This document shows, piece by piece, positions 8,924-17,060 of a DNA stretch of 64,000 nucleotides. Numbering within the stretch: the first letter of the stretch is position 1; the number at the start of each line of letters is the position of its first letter. The position numbers and the translations under genes are program-made. The stretch lies in the NCBI GenBank assembly GCA_963707575.1, contig OY970171.1, positions 744,001 to 808,000 on the forward strand, in the 5' to 3' direction. Source of the DNA: Gaiellasilicea sp963707575 (GTDB lineage Bacteria > Actinomycetota > Thermoleophilia > Gaiellales > Gaiellaceae). The notes below the pieces were generated by a model. That model had not been told where the DNA came from and ran no database searches. It worked only from the letters and a program-made list of their open reading frames with translations.

Positions 8924-9747
8924 CTACAGGACGACCGCGTCGACGTCGACCGAGAGCACGGCATCGGGCCGCACGAAGCGCCCACCGACGAACGGCCAGT
9001 CGCCGCCGCCCTGCGAGAGCTGGGCCACGAGCGCCTGTGCGGCCGACTTCGCCTCGACCGCGTCCGCGTGCGAGGCGATCTCGACGCACTCGTTGCCGAG
9101 GAATCGAATCGAGACACGGAACTCGACCGCCGCGTTCTGAGCGGCCGCAGGCGGTACGTCGGCCGGCTGCGCGATCGGCTCGGGCACGACGGGCGCCAGC
9201 ACGACCGGCTCGAGCACGACCGGCTCGAGCCATCGACGGGTGCCGGCTCGTCCTGCACGGGCTCGACCGACAGCTCGACGGGCGTCGCGAGGGGAGCGAG
9301 CCCCGGCTCGGCAGCGAGCGGCTGGTGCAGCTCGGTCGCGGGCTCGGGCGCCAGCTCGAACGTCGCAGGAGCCGCGAACGGCTCGGCCACGATCGGCTCG
9401 ACCGCGGCCTCTGCGACCGGAATCGCGAAGGGGTCCGGATGGGGCTCGAATGCGGGCTCGGGCACGGGCGGGGTTGCCGCCTGCTGGGTGAGCGCCGCGG
9501 CGACCGTGGCCGCGTCGAGCCAACCGCGCTCGATCACGATCTCCTCGACCGAGCGTCCGCTGCCGACACGCTCCTGCACGAGCTCGCCGAGCTGGTCGGG
9601 GCTGAGCAGGCCGGCCCGGAAGAGCAGCGTCTCGGGCGAGGCCTCCACAGGGGCCTCCTCGAGGACGGGGGCGGACGGAGCGACGAGCTCCGCGACGCCG
9701 TTGCCGTTGCCGCTGCCGTTCGAGTACGCGTTGCCGTTGTCGATCAC
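8924..9747 (-). pseudogene. MshEN-like partner of PilB, reading frame broken once
   Basis: From GTG 9747 (AGGAGG 5 nt upstream) the frame encodes a Gly/Asn-rich leader, a half MshEN-like domain (LLFRAGLLSPDQLGELVQER, similar to the PilB N-terminus) and a Pro/Glu/Ala linker, then turns into Arg/Ser nonsense after about 9235. The frame shifted by one nt continues the linker (EPVVLEPVVLAPVVPEP) into a compact C-terminal domain with FRVSIRFLGNECVEIASHAD, ending at TAG 8924. One base appears missing within a direct repeat of GCTCGAGCCGGTCGT. It may be a pseudogene, a slippage variant or a sequence error. An intact product would be about 274 residues, a likely PilB accessory. Confidence 0.7.
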
Positions 9748-10055
9748 ATCTGCCTCCTGGCGTTCCGTCCAGCCGAGTGGCGCGGTCCGGCGCAGGGCCG
9801 GATCGACGAGCGCAAGCTCGGGCGAGATGGGTGGGTTGGACAAGGTGGGTTCACTGGCCGCAGTTCGGCGGTTCGGGTTGGGCTCGGACGCCGAAGGATC
9901 GAGGGGACGATCCGACTCCCATCTATCGGCATTCCCGGGCCGCACACATCACCCCTTCGGGGCACGAATCCCGGCCTGTCATGTCAACCGGCGCAGTCAA
10001 CCCAGGTCGAGGGACTGGTCAAGCACCGCGGGGCGACGATGAGACCAACGAGTCA
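9748..10055. other. Intergenic region upstream of the pilus genes
   Basis: 308 bp without a convincing gene. On the minus strand TTGACA (9988-9983) could be a -35, but no matching -10 is at the right distance. A hairpin CCCCTTCGGGG is at 9951-9961. I see no riboswitch I can name. It must hold the promoter of the MshEN-like/pilB pair. Confidence 0.4.
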
Positions 10056-10184
10056 ATGCGTCGCCTTCTCTGCACCCTCCTCGGACATCGCTTCGGGCCG
10101 ACCGAGCCCGTGATGAGCGTCCGGGTCCGCCGCTGCGAGCGTTGCGGACACGCGTCTAGCGCGGACGGCGATTTCGGACCATGA
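10056..10184 (+). CDS. Small CxxC protein, probable zinc binder
   Basis: 42 residues: MRRLLCTLLGHRFG at the start and RRCERCGHAS near the end. A Cys and His early, followed by a CxxC late, resembles very small zinc-ribbon-like proteins with the LLGHR pattern seen in actinobacteria and their phages. No ribosome binding site is evident. Function unknown; the Cys pattern is the main support. Confidence 0.55.
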   Translation: MRRLLCTLLGHRFGPTEPVMSVRVRRCERCGHASSADGDFGP

Positions 10185-10221
10185 TGAGAGGACGAGGACG
10201 CGGCGTCCTCTTTGCGGCGGC

Positions 10222-10437
10222 ATGCGAATAGAAGTCAACGACCCGGAGCTCGTTCCGAGCCTGCTCGCCTTCCTGCGCGAGCGGGTGCACCTGAACGCGG
10301 ACCGGCTCGGGCCGGTCGAGGTCGAGGTCTCCCAGCTCGGCTCGATGAACCGCGACGCGCGGCGCGTCGAGCTCGACCTGCTGCTGCAGGTGTGGCGCGC
10401 GTCGCACGAGAACGCGCGCACCTCGATCCTCGACTGA
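10222..10437 (+). CDS. Small hypothetical protein, alpha/beta
   Basis: 71 residues (MRIEVNDPELVPSLLAFLRE...). It shows alternating beta and helix segments and no membrane or metal motif. The codon pattern and the balanced composition suggest a true gene. It precedes the FAD oxidoreductase by 31 bp on the same strand, but that gene has its own -10 like hexamer. Family not recognised. Confidence 0.6.
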   Translation: MRIEVNDPELVPSLLAFLRERVHLNADRLGPVEVEVSQLGSMNRDARRVELDLLLQVWRASHENARTSILD

Positions 10438-10468
10438 GGACCGCTCCACGCGGGCGTAGGATCGCTCC

Positions 10469-11836
10469 GTGAGGCACACGCGGCACGGCTGGTGGCTCGA
10501 GGAGGCCGGGCGTGTCGAGCCCCTCGCACCGCTCGCGGGCGACCTGCGCGCCGACGTCGTGGTCGTCGGCGGGGGCTATCTCGGCCTCTGGAGCGCCTGG
10601 CACCTGGCCGAGGCCGGCGCGAACGTGGTCGTGCTCGAGGCTGCCCTCTGTGGACACGGCCCGAGCGGGCGGAACGGGGGCTTCGTCAGCTCGCTCTGGG
10701 ATCAGCTGCCCGGTCTCGTCGAGCGGTTCGGCCGCGAGCGGGCAGCCGAGGTCGGACACGCCTCGGCGGACGCCGTCGCCGCAATCGGCGCCTGGTGCCG
10801 GACCGAGGACGTGGAGGCGTGGTATCGCCCTGCGCCCCAGCTCGAGCTGGCCACGACCCCGATGCAGGACGGCGCCTGGGAGCCGGTGGCGAGCGCCTGC
10901 GCGGCGGCGGGGCTCGGCGACGAGTGCCGCGAGCTGTCGCCTGCCGAGGTGCAGGAGATCTGTGCCTCGCCCGTCTTTCGGGGCGGGTTGGCGCTGCGGA
11001 CGAGCGCGACGGTGCAGCCAGCGCGGCTCGCGCTCGGCCTGCGGCGACGGCTGCTCGAGCGTGGCGTCGGCATCTTCGAGCGCTCCCCCGTCCTCCGCCT
11101 GGGCGAGCGCGCCGAGACGGCCGGCGGCCGCGTCTCGGCCGGCGCGACCGTGCTCGCGGTGAACAGCGCCACAGCCGGCTTCCCCGGGTTCGGCCGTGCG
11201 CTCGCTGTGGCGTCGAGCCACATCGTGCTGACCGAGCCCGTGCCGGAGGTGCTCGAGGAGCTCGGCTGGACCGGCGGCGAGGCGCTCGCGGACGCGCGCA
11301 CGCTGCTGCATTACTTGCGCACGACGCCGGACGGACGCATCGCGTTCGGCTGGGGCGGCGGCCGGATGGGCTACGGCGCTCGGCGGCGGGACGTGCTCGA
11401 GCTCGACGCCGGGGCGGTCGAGCACGCGCGACGGGCGCTCGTGCGCTTCTTCCCGCAGCTCGCCGGCCGGCGGATCACTCACGCCTGGGGCGGGCCGATC
11501 GACGTCTCGCCGACCCATCTACCGAGCTTCGGCTCGCGCGGCCGCATCCATCACGGCTATGGCTTCACCGGGAACGGCGTCGGCCCGAGCTATCTGGGCG
11601 GCCGCATCCTCGCCTCGCTCGCCCTCGATCGTCGCGACGAGGTCTCGCGCCTCGCCCTCGTCGAGCCGGCGCCGGGCCGGTTCCCGCCCGAGCCGCTGCG
11701 CTTCGTAGGCGGCTCGGCGATCCGGCGCGCCCTCGTCGCCGCGGACGCGGCGGCCGATGCCGGCCGCCGGCCCGGGCCGATCACGAGCCTCGTCGCGAGC
11801 CTTCCTCGGCGCCTCGGCCTGCATCTGCCGAGGTGA
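10469..11836 (+). CDS. FAD-dependent amine/amino-acid oxidoreductase (DAO family)
   Basis: 455 residues. The Rossmann motif VVVVGGGYLGLWSAWHLAE near residue 32 binds FAD; the SGRNGGF segment and the C-terminal YGFTGNGVGPSYLGGR are typical of DAO-family enzymes related to gamma-glutamylputrescine oxidase (PuuB) and glycine oxidases. It would oxidise an amine or amino acid in the cytoplasm; the substrate is not predictable. GTG start at 10469 with TAGGAT 6 bp upstream suggests a leaderless message. Its last 56 bp overlap the 3' end of the convergent dehydrogenase. Confidence 0.85.
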   Translation: MRHTRHGWWLEEAGRVEPLAPLAGDLRADVVVVGGGYLGLWSAWHLAEAGANVVVLEAALCGHGPSGRNGGFVSSLWDQLPGLVERFGRERAAEVGHASADAVAAIGAWCRTEDVEAWYRPAPQLELATTPMQDGAWEPVASACAAAGLGDECRELSPAEVQEICASPVFRGGLALRTSATVQPARLALGLRRRLLERGVGIFERSPVLRLGERAETAGGRVSAGATVLAVNSATAGFPGFGRALAVASSHIVLTEPVPEVLEELGWTGGEALADARTLLHYLRTTPDGRIAFGWGGGRMGYGARRRDVLELDAGAVEHARRALVRFFPQLAGRRITHAWGGPIDVSPTHLPSFGSRGRIHHGYGFTGNGVGPSYLGGRILASLALDRRDEVSRLALVEPAPGRFPPEPLRFVGGSAIRRALVAADAAADAGRRPGPITSLVASLPRRLGLHLPR

Positions 11837-12695
11837 GGGCGGCGAGCAGCTCCTCGAGCCCGAGGTCGGCGCCGATCGACTCCGGGCTCCGCCGAGCGAG
11901 GGGCGTCTTGGCCAGGGCGGCGTAGACGGCGGCGTAGCCGTCGAAGAGCTCGCGCGGCAACCCCGCCTGCGACTGGGCGGCGGCGATCTCGCGCATCTCC
12001 CCCACGTAGCGCCCTGCCTTCGTGGTCGCCCGGCCGATCGAGCGAGGAGCGTCGTCGACCAACTCCGGGAAGGACGCCTGCAGATCGTCGAGGACGTGCG
12101 CCAGGACGCCGTTCGCATGCGCTGCGAGCAGCGCGTGGGCGAGCAGGCCGACGGTGCCCTTGTAGACGGAGGCCGTGCTCATCTTCACGGCAGACGCGAG
12201 GCCGACGGTGTCGCCGACGAGGCGGGCGTCGAGGCCGGGAGCGTCGCGCGTCGCGAGCTCGGCGGCGCGGGTTCCGGAGAGGTAGAGGCGCGTGGAGCCA
12301 CCGGCCTGCGGCGGCCCACCGGAGATGGAGCCGTCCACGAGGTCGAGGCCGCTGCCGGCATAGAGCGCCGACATCGCCTGCACCGTGGCCGGCGCGACCG
12401 CGTTCAGATCTGCGACGAGCGGGTCCGCGTCGGCGTGACGTGCGGCCGCGGCGATGTCGCCCGCGACGGCCCGCGCCTGCTCGGGCGGGACGATCGAAAG
12501 CACGATGTCCGAGAGGCGGACGACCTCGTCGAGCCCGGCCAGCAGCTCGAGCCCTGCCGCCGCCGCGAGCGCGCGGGTCCGCTCGCTGCGTCCCTGGACC
12601 GACGTGACCACCCGGGCGCCGCCGGCGGCGTAGGCAGCGCCGACCGCGCTCCCCATCGCGCCGGCGCTGACGATCCCGATCGTGGGCGCGGCCAT
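11781..12695 (-). CDS. NAD(P)-binding beta-hydroxyacid-type dehydrogenase
   Basis: 304 residues. The dinucleotide-binding motif GIVSAGAMGSAVGAAYAAGG (residues 7-26) is that of the 6-phosphogluconate / 3-hydroxyisobutyrate dehydrogenase superfamily. GSISGGPPQAGGSTRLYLSG matches the substrate-binding loop, and Lys in SAVKMSTASVYKG fits the catalytic Lys. The second domain resembles DUF1932-type phosphogluconate dehydrogenase-like proteins. TATCGT lies 6 bp before the ATG. Convergent with, and overlapping, the FAD oxidoreductase by 56 bp. Substrate unknown. Confidence 0.82.
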   Translation of the reverse strand: MAAPTIGIVSAGAMGSAVGAAYAAGGARVVTSVQGRSERTRALAAAAGLELLAGLDEVVRLSDIVLSIVPPEQARAVAGDIAAAARHADADPLVADLNAVAPATVQAMSALYAGSGLDLVDGSISGGPPQAGGSTRLYLSGTRAAELATRDAPGLDARLVGDTVGLASAVKMSTASVYKGTVGLLAHALLAAHANGVLAHVLDDLQASFPELVDDAPRSIGRATTKAGRYVGEMREIAAAQSQAGLPRELFDGYAAVYAALAKTPLARRSPESIGADLGLEELLAALTSADAGRGAEEGSRRGS

Positions 12696-12742
12696 CTCGG
12701 GACGATAGAGGCCGGCTGGGCACGGCGTTACGCTGTCGCCTC

Positions 12743-12815
12743 GCGCCCGTAGCTCAGTGGACAGAGCGACGGACTTCTAATCCGTTGGTCGGAGGTTCGA
12801 ATCCTCCCGGGCGCA
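12743..12815 (+). tRNA. tRNA-Arg (anticodon UCU)
   Basis: 73 nt: acceptor GCGCCCG / CGGGCGC, anticodon arm ACGGA-CTTCTAA-TCCGT giving UCU (reads AGA), T-arm GGAGG-TTCGAAT-CCTCC, discriminator A; CCA is not encoded. TTACGCT just upstream (12728-12734) is a good -10. Confidence 0.95.
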
Positions 12816-12833
12816 TCGTGCGCGGTGAGCCGC

Positions 12834-13913
12834 TCAGGTCTCCGCGCTGGGGGCGGCGGCGGAGTTGCCCGGCCGGCCGCGGCGATGGTCCAGCCAGTCG
12901 ATGAAGAGGACCTGGATCGTCCCGGCGACGGGGATCGCCGCGAGCGCGCCCACGACTCCGGCGAGCTCGGCTCCGATCAGCACGGCGATCAGCACGACGA
13001 GCGGCGAGAGCTGCACCGTCCGCCCGTACACGACGGGCTGCAGGACGTGGTTCTCGAGCTGCTGGTAGACGATGAAGAAGATCAGGAGCACGATGCCGGA
13101 CGTCGTCGAGTCGAGAAAGCCCACCGTCGTCACGATCACGGCTGCGATCGTCGCGCCCGCAAGCGGGATCAGATCGAGCAGTGCGACGAGCAGCCCGAGC
13201 GCGATCGCGTACGGCACCCCGAGCGCGAGCAGCACCAGCGTCGAGACGATGCCCGCGATCAGGCTGATCGCCAGGTTCCCGGTCACGTAGCCGCCGATCG
13301 TGCGGTAGACGTCGTGCCCGACGGCGCGCCAGCGCGGCTGCTGCTCGGCCGGCAGGAGCGAGTAGAGGCGTTCCATCCAGGCGGGGCCTTCGAGCAGCAT
13401 GAACAAGGTCAGGAACGCGATCGTGACCACGGCGACGATTGCCGTGAGGACGCTCTTCGTGACGGCGAGCGCCGTGCCCGACAGGCCGAGCACGCGTGCT
13501 GCGCCGCCCTCGCCGATCGCCTCGCGCACGCGGTCGGTGATCTGATACTCCCGCTCGAGGAAGCCGAGCCGCCCACGCCCGCGCGTCAGGTCCTCGACGT
13601 AGACGGGCACCTCGTCGATGAAGTTGTTCACCTGGTCGACGAGGATCGGCACGAACAAGGCGGCGAGCGCCGCGATGCCGAGGAGTGCGCCGACGTAGGC
13701 GATCGCCACGGCCGCTCCGCGGCGCTGCACCCCGCGCTCCTGAAGCCAATCGACCGCCGGGTTCAGCGCCACCGCCAGGAAGATCGCGACGAAGATCCAG
13801 ACGAGCACGCCGCGCGCGACCTGGATGATCTCGATCATCACGATCGCAGCGAGGATGATCCCGAGCACGACGAGGACGGCGCGGGGTCGGAAGCGGACGA
13901 GGCGCTCTTCCAC
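12834..13913 (-). CDS. AI-2E family transporter (PerM-like permease)
   Basis: 359 residues with about seven or eight membrane segments: a pair near 12-55, one near 70-95, a long extracellular region with the DQVNNFIDEVPVYVEDL motif, then a cluster from 155 to 340. The C-terminal LVALLDLIPLAGATIAAV and QQLENHVLQPVVYGRTVQLSPL are hallmarks of the AI-2E/UPF0118 family, which includes exporters of autoinducer-2 and Na+/H+ antiporters. Substrate unknown. GTG start with TATCCT 6 bp upstream, suggesting leaderless transcription. Confidence 0.88.
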   Translation of the reverse strand: MEERLVRFRPRAVLVVLGIILAAIVMIEIIQVARGVLVWIFVAIFLAVALNPAVDWLQERGVQRRGAAVAIAYVGALLGIAALAALFVPILVDQVNNFIDEVPVYVEDLTRGRGRLGFLEREYQITDRVREAIGEGGAARVLGLSGTALAVTKSVLTAIVAVVTIAFLTLFMLLEGPAWMERLYSLLPAEQQPRWRAVGHDVYRTIGGYVTGNLAISLIAGIVSTLVLLALGVPYAIALGLLVALLDLIPLAGATIAAVIVTTVGFLDSTTSGIVLLIFFIVYQQLENHVLQPVVYGRTVQLSPLVVLIAVLIGAELAGVVGALAAIPVAGTIQVLFIDWLDHRRGRPGNSAAAPSAET

Positions 13914-13964
13914 GCGCCGAGGATATGGAGGACCTCGGATGGTCGGCCCTGGCGGGCCCGGGGC

Positions 13965-14942
13965 TCAGCGTGCGGGAAGACGCTGGTCGCGCACCCGCGG
14001 GTCGAGCCAGGCGAGCACGAGATCGACGACGAGGTTCGCCACGATCACCGCCATCGTGAACACGACCGTCATCCCCATCAGGAGCGGGTAGTCGCGCGCG
14101 GTGGCCGCACTGACGTAGTGGCGGGCGAGGCCCGGCACGGCGAAGACGTACTCCACGACGAAGAGCGTCGTGATCATCCCTCCGAGCAGCGGCCCGGCGG
14201 CACTCAGCACTGGCACGAGCGAGTTGCGCAGGGCGTGCTGAACGACGATCCTGCGGCGCGTCAGACCCTTCGCCCGCGCAGCGCGGACGTAGTCCTCGGC
14301 GAGCGTCTCGGCCATCGCGCCGCGCGTCAGCCGGGCGCAGTACGCCATCGGCACGAGCCCGAGGGTGAGCGCGGGCAGGATCTTGCTGCGCCAGCCGTCC
14401 CACCCGCTTGTCGGCAGCAGGCCGCCGCGCACCGCGACGAGGTAGATCAGGATCGTCGCGACGAAGAACGCGGGCAGCGCGAGCGCAAGCGAGGAGACGA
14501 GGCGCTCCAGGTGTGCCAGGGGCGAGTTGCGCGCGAGCGCGCTGCCGACTCCGAGCGCGATCCCGGCTGGAATCCCCCACACGAGCGCGAGCAGCGACAG
14601 CTGGAGCGTGACCGGCCCCTGCTTCGCGACGATCTCCTCCACGGTGCGATACCGGAAGGAGAGCGACGGCCCGAGACTGAACGTGGCGACGCCGACGACG
14701 TAGTTGCCGTACTGCTCGTACCACGGGAGGTCGAGCCCGTAGCGGCGCCGCATGTTCTCCCGGATCGACTTCGGCTGCGGGTCGCCGTACTTCTGCCAGC
14801 CACCGGTCGCGGTCAGGCCCACGAGCGGCCCGTGCCGGAACGGGTCGCCGCCCGTCGAGCGCACGAGGAAGAACGTCAGCGTGATCGCGAGCAGGACGAC
14901 CGGGATCGTCCAGACGATGCGATTGATCGCATACCGCAGCAT
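13965..14942 (-). CDS. Orphan ABC permease, DppB/OppB type
   Basis: 325 residues, six membrane segments. The N-terminus RYAINRIVWTIPVVLLAITLTFFL, the TM2-TM3 region and the EAA loop (TRGAMAETLAEDYVRAARAKGL) are diagnostic of dipeptide/oligopeptide importer permeases. The partner DppC-type permease, both ATPases and the binding protein are absent on both sides: downstream is an AI-2E exporter, upstream a CGNR regulator whose stop is 1 bp away. Either its partners are elsewhere or it is a remnant. It is intact, so selection seems to keep it. Confidence 0.88.
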   Translation of the reverse strand: MLRYAINRIVWTIPVVLLAITLTFFLVRSTGGDPFRHGPLVGLTATGGWQKYGDPQPKSIRENMRRRYGLDLPWYEQYGNYVVGVATFSLGPSLSFRYRTVEEIVAKQGPVTLQLSLLALVWGIPAGIALGVGSALARNSPLAHLERLVSSLALALPAFFVATILIYLVAVRGGLLPTSGWDGWRSKILPALTLGLVPMAYCARLTRGAMAETLAEDYVRAARAKGLTRRRIVVQHALRNSLVPVLSAAGPLLGGMITTLFVVEYVFAVPGLARHYVSAATARDYPLLMGMTVVFTMAVIVANLVVDLVLAWLDPRVRDQRLPAR

Positions 14943-14943
14943 C

Positions 14944-15552
14944 TCAGCCTCCGGTCCCCTTCGCCGCGTGGCGGCGGGCCTTCGCGCGGTTGCCGCAGGT
15001 CGCCATCGAGCACCAGCGACGACGGCCGCGGGGATCCGCGAAGAGCCACCCGCACCGGCTGCCGGGGCAGCGGCCGATGCGGATCGGGTCGAGCACGAAC
15101 GAGCCGATGCGCTGCGCCACCGCGAGCAGCGGCAGGTCCAGCGTCGCCGGCAGGATCCAGGCGGCTCCCTGCGACCCCCACTCGAGCCGCGCGCTCGAGG
15201 CCGCGAGCTCGACCTCGCGCGCGACTGCCGCGCGGTCCTCGTCGGTCGCCGCGCCCGCAGCGACGGCGTAGAACGCCGCGCGCAGGCGCTTCGCCCGCTC
15301 GAGCACACGCGCGGCCTCCTGCGGACGCGCCCGGGCGTCGCGCGCGAGCCCGGTCGCCTCGCGAGCTCCCACGACGCCGCGCTCGCGTGCCCACACGACG
15401 AGGTGCTCGTACGAGAGCAGGTACTCCCGGCCGGCGTCCTCGCCCCAGCCCGCGAACGTGTTGCAGAGCTCCAGCGCCGCATCGCCGGCGAGCGGCACCG
15501 GCACGAGCAGCCCCGAGGCCACGTAGTTGACGTTGGCCGTCCCACTAACCAC
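14944..15552 (-). CDS. CGNR zinc-finger / ABATE domain transcriptional regulator
   Basis: About 202 residues. The N-terminal ABATE-like domain is followed by the CGNR zinc finger near the C-terminus: GRCPGSRCGWLFAD then CSMATCGNRAKARRH, with four Cys and the CGNR signature. Such proteins are stress-linked putative DNA-binding regulators in actinobacteria. GTG at 15552 is the first start; an in-frame GTG about 11 codons later is an alternative. It is co-directional with and 1 bp from the lone OppB permease, which it may regulate along with itself. Confidence 0.85.
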   Translation of the reverse strand: MVSGTANVNYVASGLLVPVPLAGDAALELCNTFAGWGEDAGREYLLSYEHLVVWARERGVVGAREATGLARDARARPQEAARVLERAKRLRAAFYAVAAGAATDEDRAAVAREVELAASSARLEWGSQGAAWILPATLDLPLLAVAQRIGSFVLDPIRIGRCPGSRCGWLFADPRGRRRWCSMATCGNRAKARRHAAKGTGG

Positions 15553-15576
15553 TAAATAAAACTTTACCGGTTAGCG
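15543..15576 (-). promoter_or_regulatory. AT-rich promoter with inverted repeat ahead of CGNR gene
   Basis: CTAACC (15545-15550) and GGTTAG (15569-15574) form an inverted repeat around an 18-bp AT-rich spacer, strikingly AT-rich for this genome. TTTATTTA on the minus strand could be the -10. The first arm overlaps the GTG start. It looks like an autoregulatory operator; this is inferred from position and symmetry. Confidence 0.5.
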
Positions 15577-15615
15577 TGGAACTGCAAACCGCAAACGACC
15601 GGGTGCGCGGCAGGC

Positions 15616-15682
15616 GGGCGGCGAAGCCGCCCCTTCAGGGGTCTTCGCGCGATCGGGAATCTGCTCCCGCAGATTCCCGATC
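15616..15682 (-). repeat. Structured repeat family A, copy next to tRNA-Gly
   Basis: Hairpin 1 at 15616-15632 (arms GGGCGGC / GCCGCCC, loop GAA), linker CCTTCAGGGGTCTTCGCGC, hairpin 2 at 15651-15682 with 14-bp arms (GATCGGGAATCTGC and complement) and loop TCCC. On the minus strand hairpin 2 begins 16 bp after the 3' end of tRNA-Gly(UCC), the same placement as beside tRNA-Arg and tRNA-Pro. Confidence 0.75.
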
Positions 15683-15698
15683 TTGCGCCAGCTAGGCA

Positions 15699-15769
15699 AG
15701 CGCCCGACCGGGTTCGAACCGGTGATCAGAGCTTGGAAGGCTCTTGTGTTACCACTACACCACGGGCGC
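15699..15769 (-). tRNA. tRNA-Gly (anticodon UCC)
   Basis: 71 nt: acceptor GCGCCCG / CGGGCGC, anticodon arm AGAGC-CTTCCAA-GCTCT giving UCC (reads GGA), T-arm ACCGG-TTCGAAC-CCGGT, discriminator U as usual for tRNA-Gly. CCA is not encoded. Confidence 0.95.
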
Positions 15770-15795
15770 GCTGCTGCAGGCTAGGTTAGCGCCTC

Positions 15796-16518
15796 GTGAC
15801 ACCTGGCCCGTATTCGTGGTCCTGGAACCCGGAGGCGCTCCTCGTCGTTCCGGCTCTGACCGTCGGATACCTCCTCCTGCTGCGCCGGTACCCGGCAGGG
15901 CCACTGCGCATCGCTTCCTTCCTCGGCGGCATGGCCCTCGTGCTCGCGGTGACGGTGACGCCCGTGGAGACGATCGCGCTCCACTACCTCCTCTCGGTGC
16001 ACCTGCTCCAGAACGTCGTCCTCGCAGAGTGGGCGCCTGCGCTCGTCGTCCTCGGGATCCCGCCGGCGCTCGCGCTGACGCTGCCACGCGTGCCTCCGAT
16101 CCCTGCGCTCCTGCTCTGGGTCGTCAACTACATGGCCTGGCACCTCCCGTGGGTCTACGACTCGGCGCTGCGCAACCCGCACACGCTGCTCCACCTCGAG
16201 CACGCGAGCTATTTCGTCACCGGCGTCCTGCTGTGGTGGCCGGTGGTGCACGGACGCCACTCGGCCGGGTTCAAGGCGACGTACCTGTTCGCGGCGTTCG
16301 CGCTGGCAAGCCCGATCGGGCTGCTGCTCGCCCTGATCCCCGAGCCCGTCTACGAGTTCTATCTCGATGCGCCGCAGGAGCTGTGGGGACTCGATCCGCT
16401 CCTCGACCAGCAGATCGCGGGCGTGACGATGTCGGTCGAAGAGGCGGTCGTCTTCTTCGCCGCGTTCGCTCTCTACTTCACCCGCTTCTTCCGCGAGCAG
16501 GACGCGGTCGAGGCGTAG
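15796..16518 (+). CDS. CtaG-like cytochrome c oxidase assembly protein
   Basis: 240 residues with six or seven membrane helices. Conserved His-bearing segments VHLLQNVVLAEWAPALVVLG, NYMAWHLPWVYDSALRNPHTLLHLEH and the WWPVV motif match the caa3-type CtaG family of copper/oxidase assembly proteins of Gram-positive bacteria. It probably acts in the cytoplasmic membrane in building heme-copper oxidase. GTG start at 15796; the 5' end is only 26 bp from tRNA-Gly on the other strand, leaving a very short leader. No oxidase genes nearby. Confidence 0.85.
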   Translation: MTPGPYSWSWNPEALLVVPALTVGYLLLLRRYPAGPLRIASFLGGMALVLAVTVTPVETIALHYLLSVHLLQNVVLAEWAPALVVLGIPPALALTLPRVPPIPALLLWVVNYMAWHLPWVYDSALRNPHTLLHLEHASYFVTGVLLWWPVVHGRHSAGFKATYLFAAFALASPIGLLLALIPEPVYEFYLDAPQELWGLDPLLDQQIAGVTMSVEEAVVFFAAFALYFTRFFREQDAVEA

Positions 16519-16557
16519 AGCCCGGCGGCAGGCGGCCGGCGGCGTTACGCTGGCCGG

Positions 16558-17016
16558 ATGTCCAGCGACAAGACCGCACAGCTGACCCAGGCTCAGAAAG
16601 AGCAGCTCCAGGCGGAGCTGGCTGAGCTCGAGGGGCCGAAGCGCGCGGAGATGGTCGAGGCGATCGCGACGGCGCGCAGCTTCGGCGACCTCTCCGAGAA
16701 CTTCGAGTACCACGCCGCGAAGAACGAGCAGGGCCTGCTGGAACGTCGCATCGCGATCCTCCGCGACCGGATCGAGAGCGCGGTCGTGATCGACGAGGAC
16801 GCCGCCGCGGCAAGCGGCACGGTGGCCGTCGGCTCGAAGGTGGAGATCGAGGACGAGCGCGGCGAGCGGATGCAGGTGGAGATCTCGAGCGTCGGCGGCG
16901 TCTCGCCCGAATCGCCGCTCGGCCGCGCCCTTCTCGGCGCCAAGACCGGCGACGAGGTCGAGATCGAAGCGCCACGCGGCTCCTGGCGCGCACGGGTCGT
17001 CCAGATCAGCCGCTAG
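16558..17016 (+). CDS. greA: Transcription elongation factor GreA
   Basis: 152 residues, typical length. The N-terminal coiled-coil has the tip acidic residues in the segment RSFGDLSENFEYHAAKNEQG, the GreA signature that stimulates transcript cleavage by RNA polymerase; the C-terminal FKBP-like domain carries the SPESPLGRALLGAKTGDEVE motif. TACGCT at 16546-16551 lies 6 bp before the ATG, so the message is probably leaderless. Confidence 0.96.
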   Translation: MSSDKTAQLTQAQKEQLQAELAELEGPKRAEMVEAIATARSFGDLSENFEYHAAKNEQGLLERRIAILRDRIESAVVIDEDAAAASGTVAVGSKVEIEDERGERMQVEISSVGGVSPESPLGRALLGAKTGDEVEIEAPRGSWRARVVQISR

Positions 17017-17060
17017 CTCGGCTTCAAGTACTGACGCGCGCCCGCCGATAACAGAAGCGG

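Noticed and set aside
9748..10055. Riboswitch (for example c-di-GMP) ahead of the pilus genes
   Set aside because: I could not match the consensus of any known riboswitch class by eye; only a short hairpin and a lone TTGACA are seen.
10489..11925. Plus-strand frame of about 470 codons overlapping the FAD oxidoreductase in another frame
   Set aside because: Arg-rich low-complexity shadow with no start signal; the oxidoreductase frame has clear FAD motifs.
12825..15530. Plus-strand open frame of about 900 codons opposite the AI-2E, OppB and CGNR genes
   Set aside because: It is composed of Arg, Asp, His and Gln runs typical of antisense high-GC frames and lies over three well-supported minus genes.
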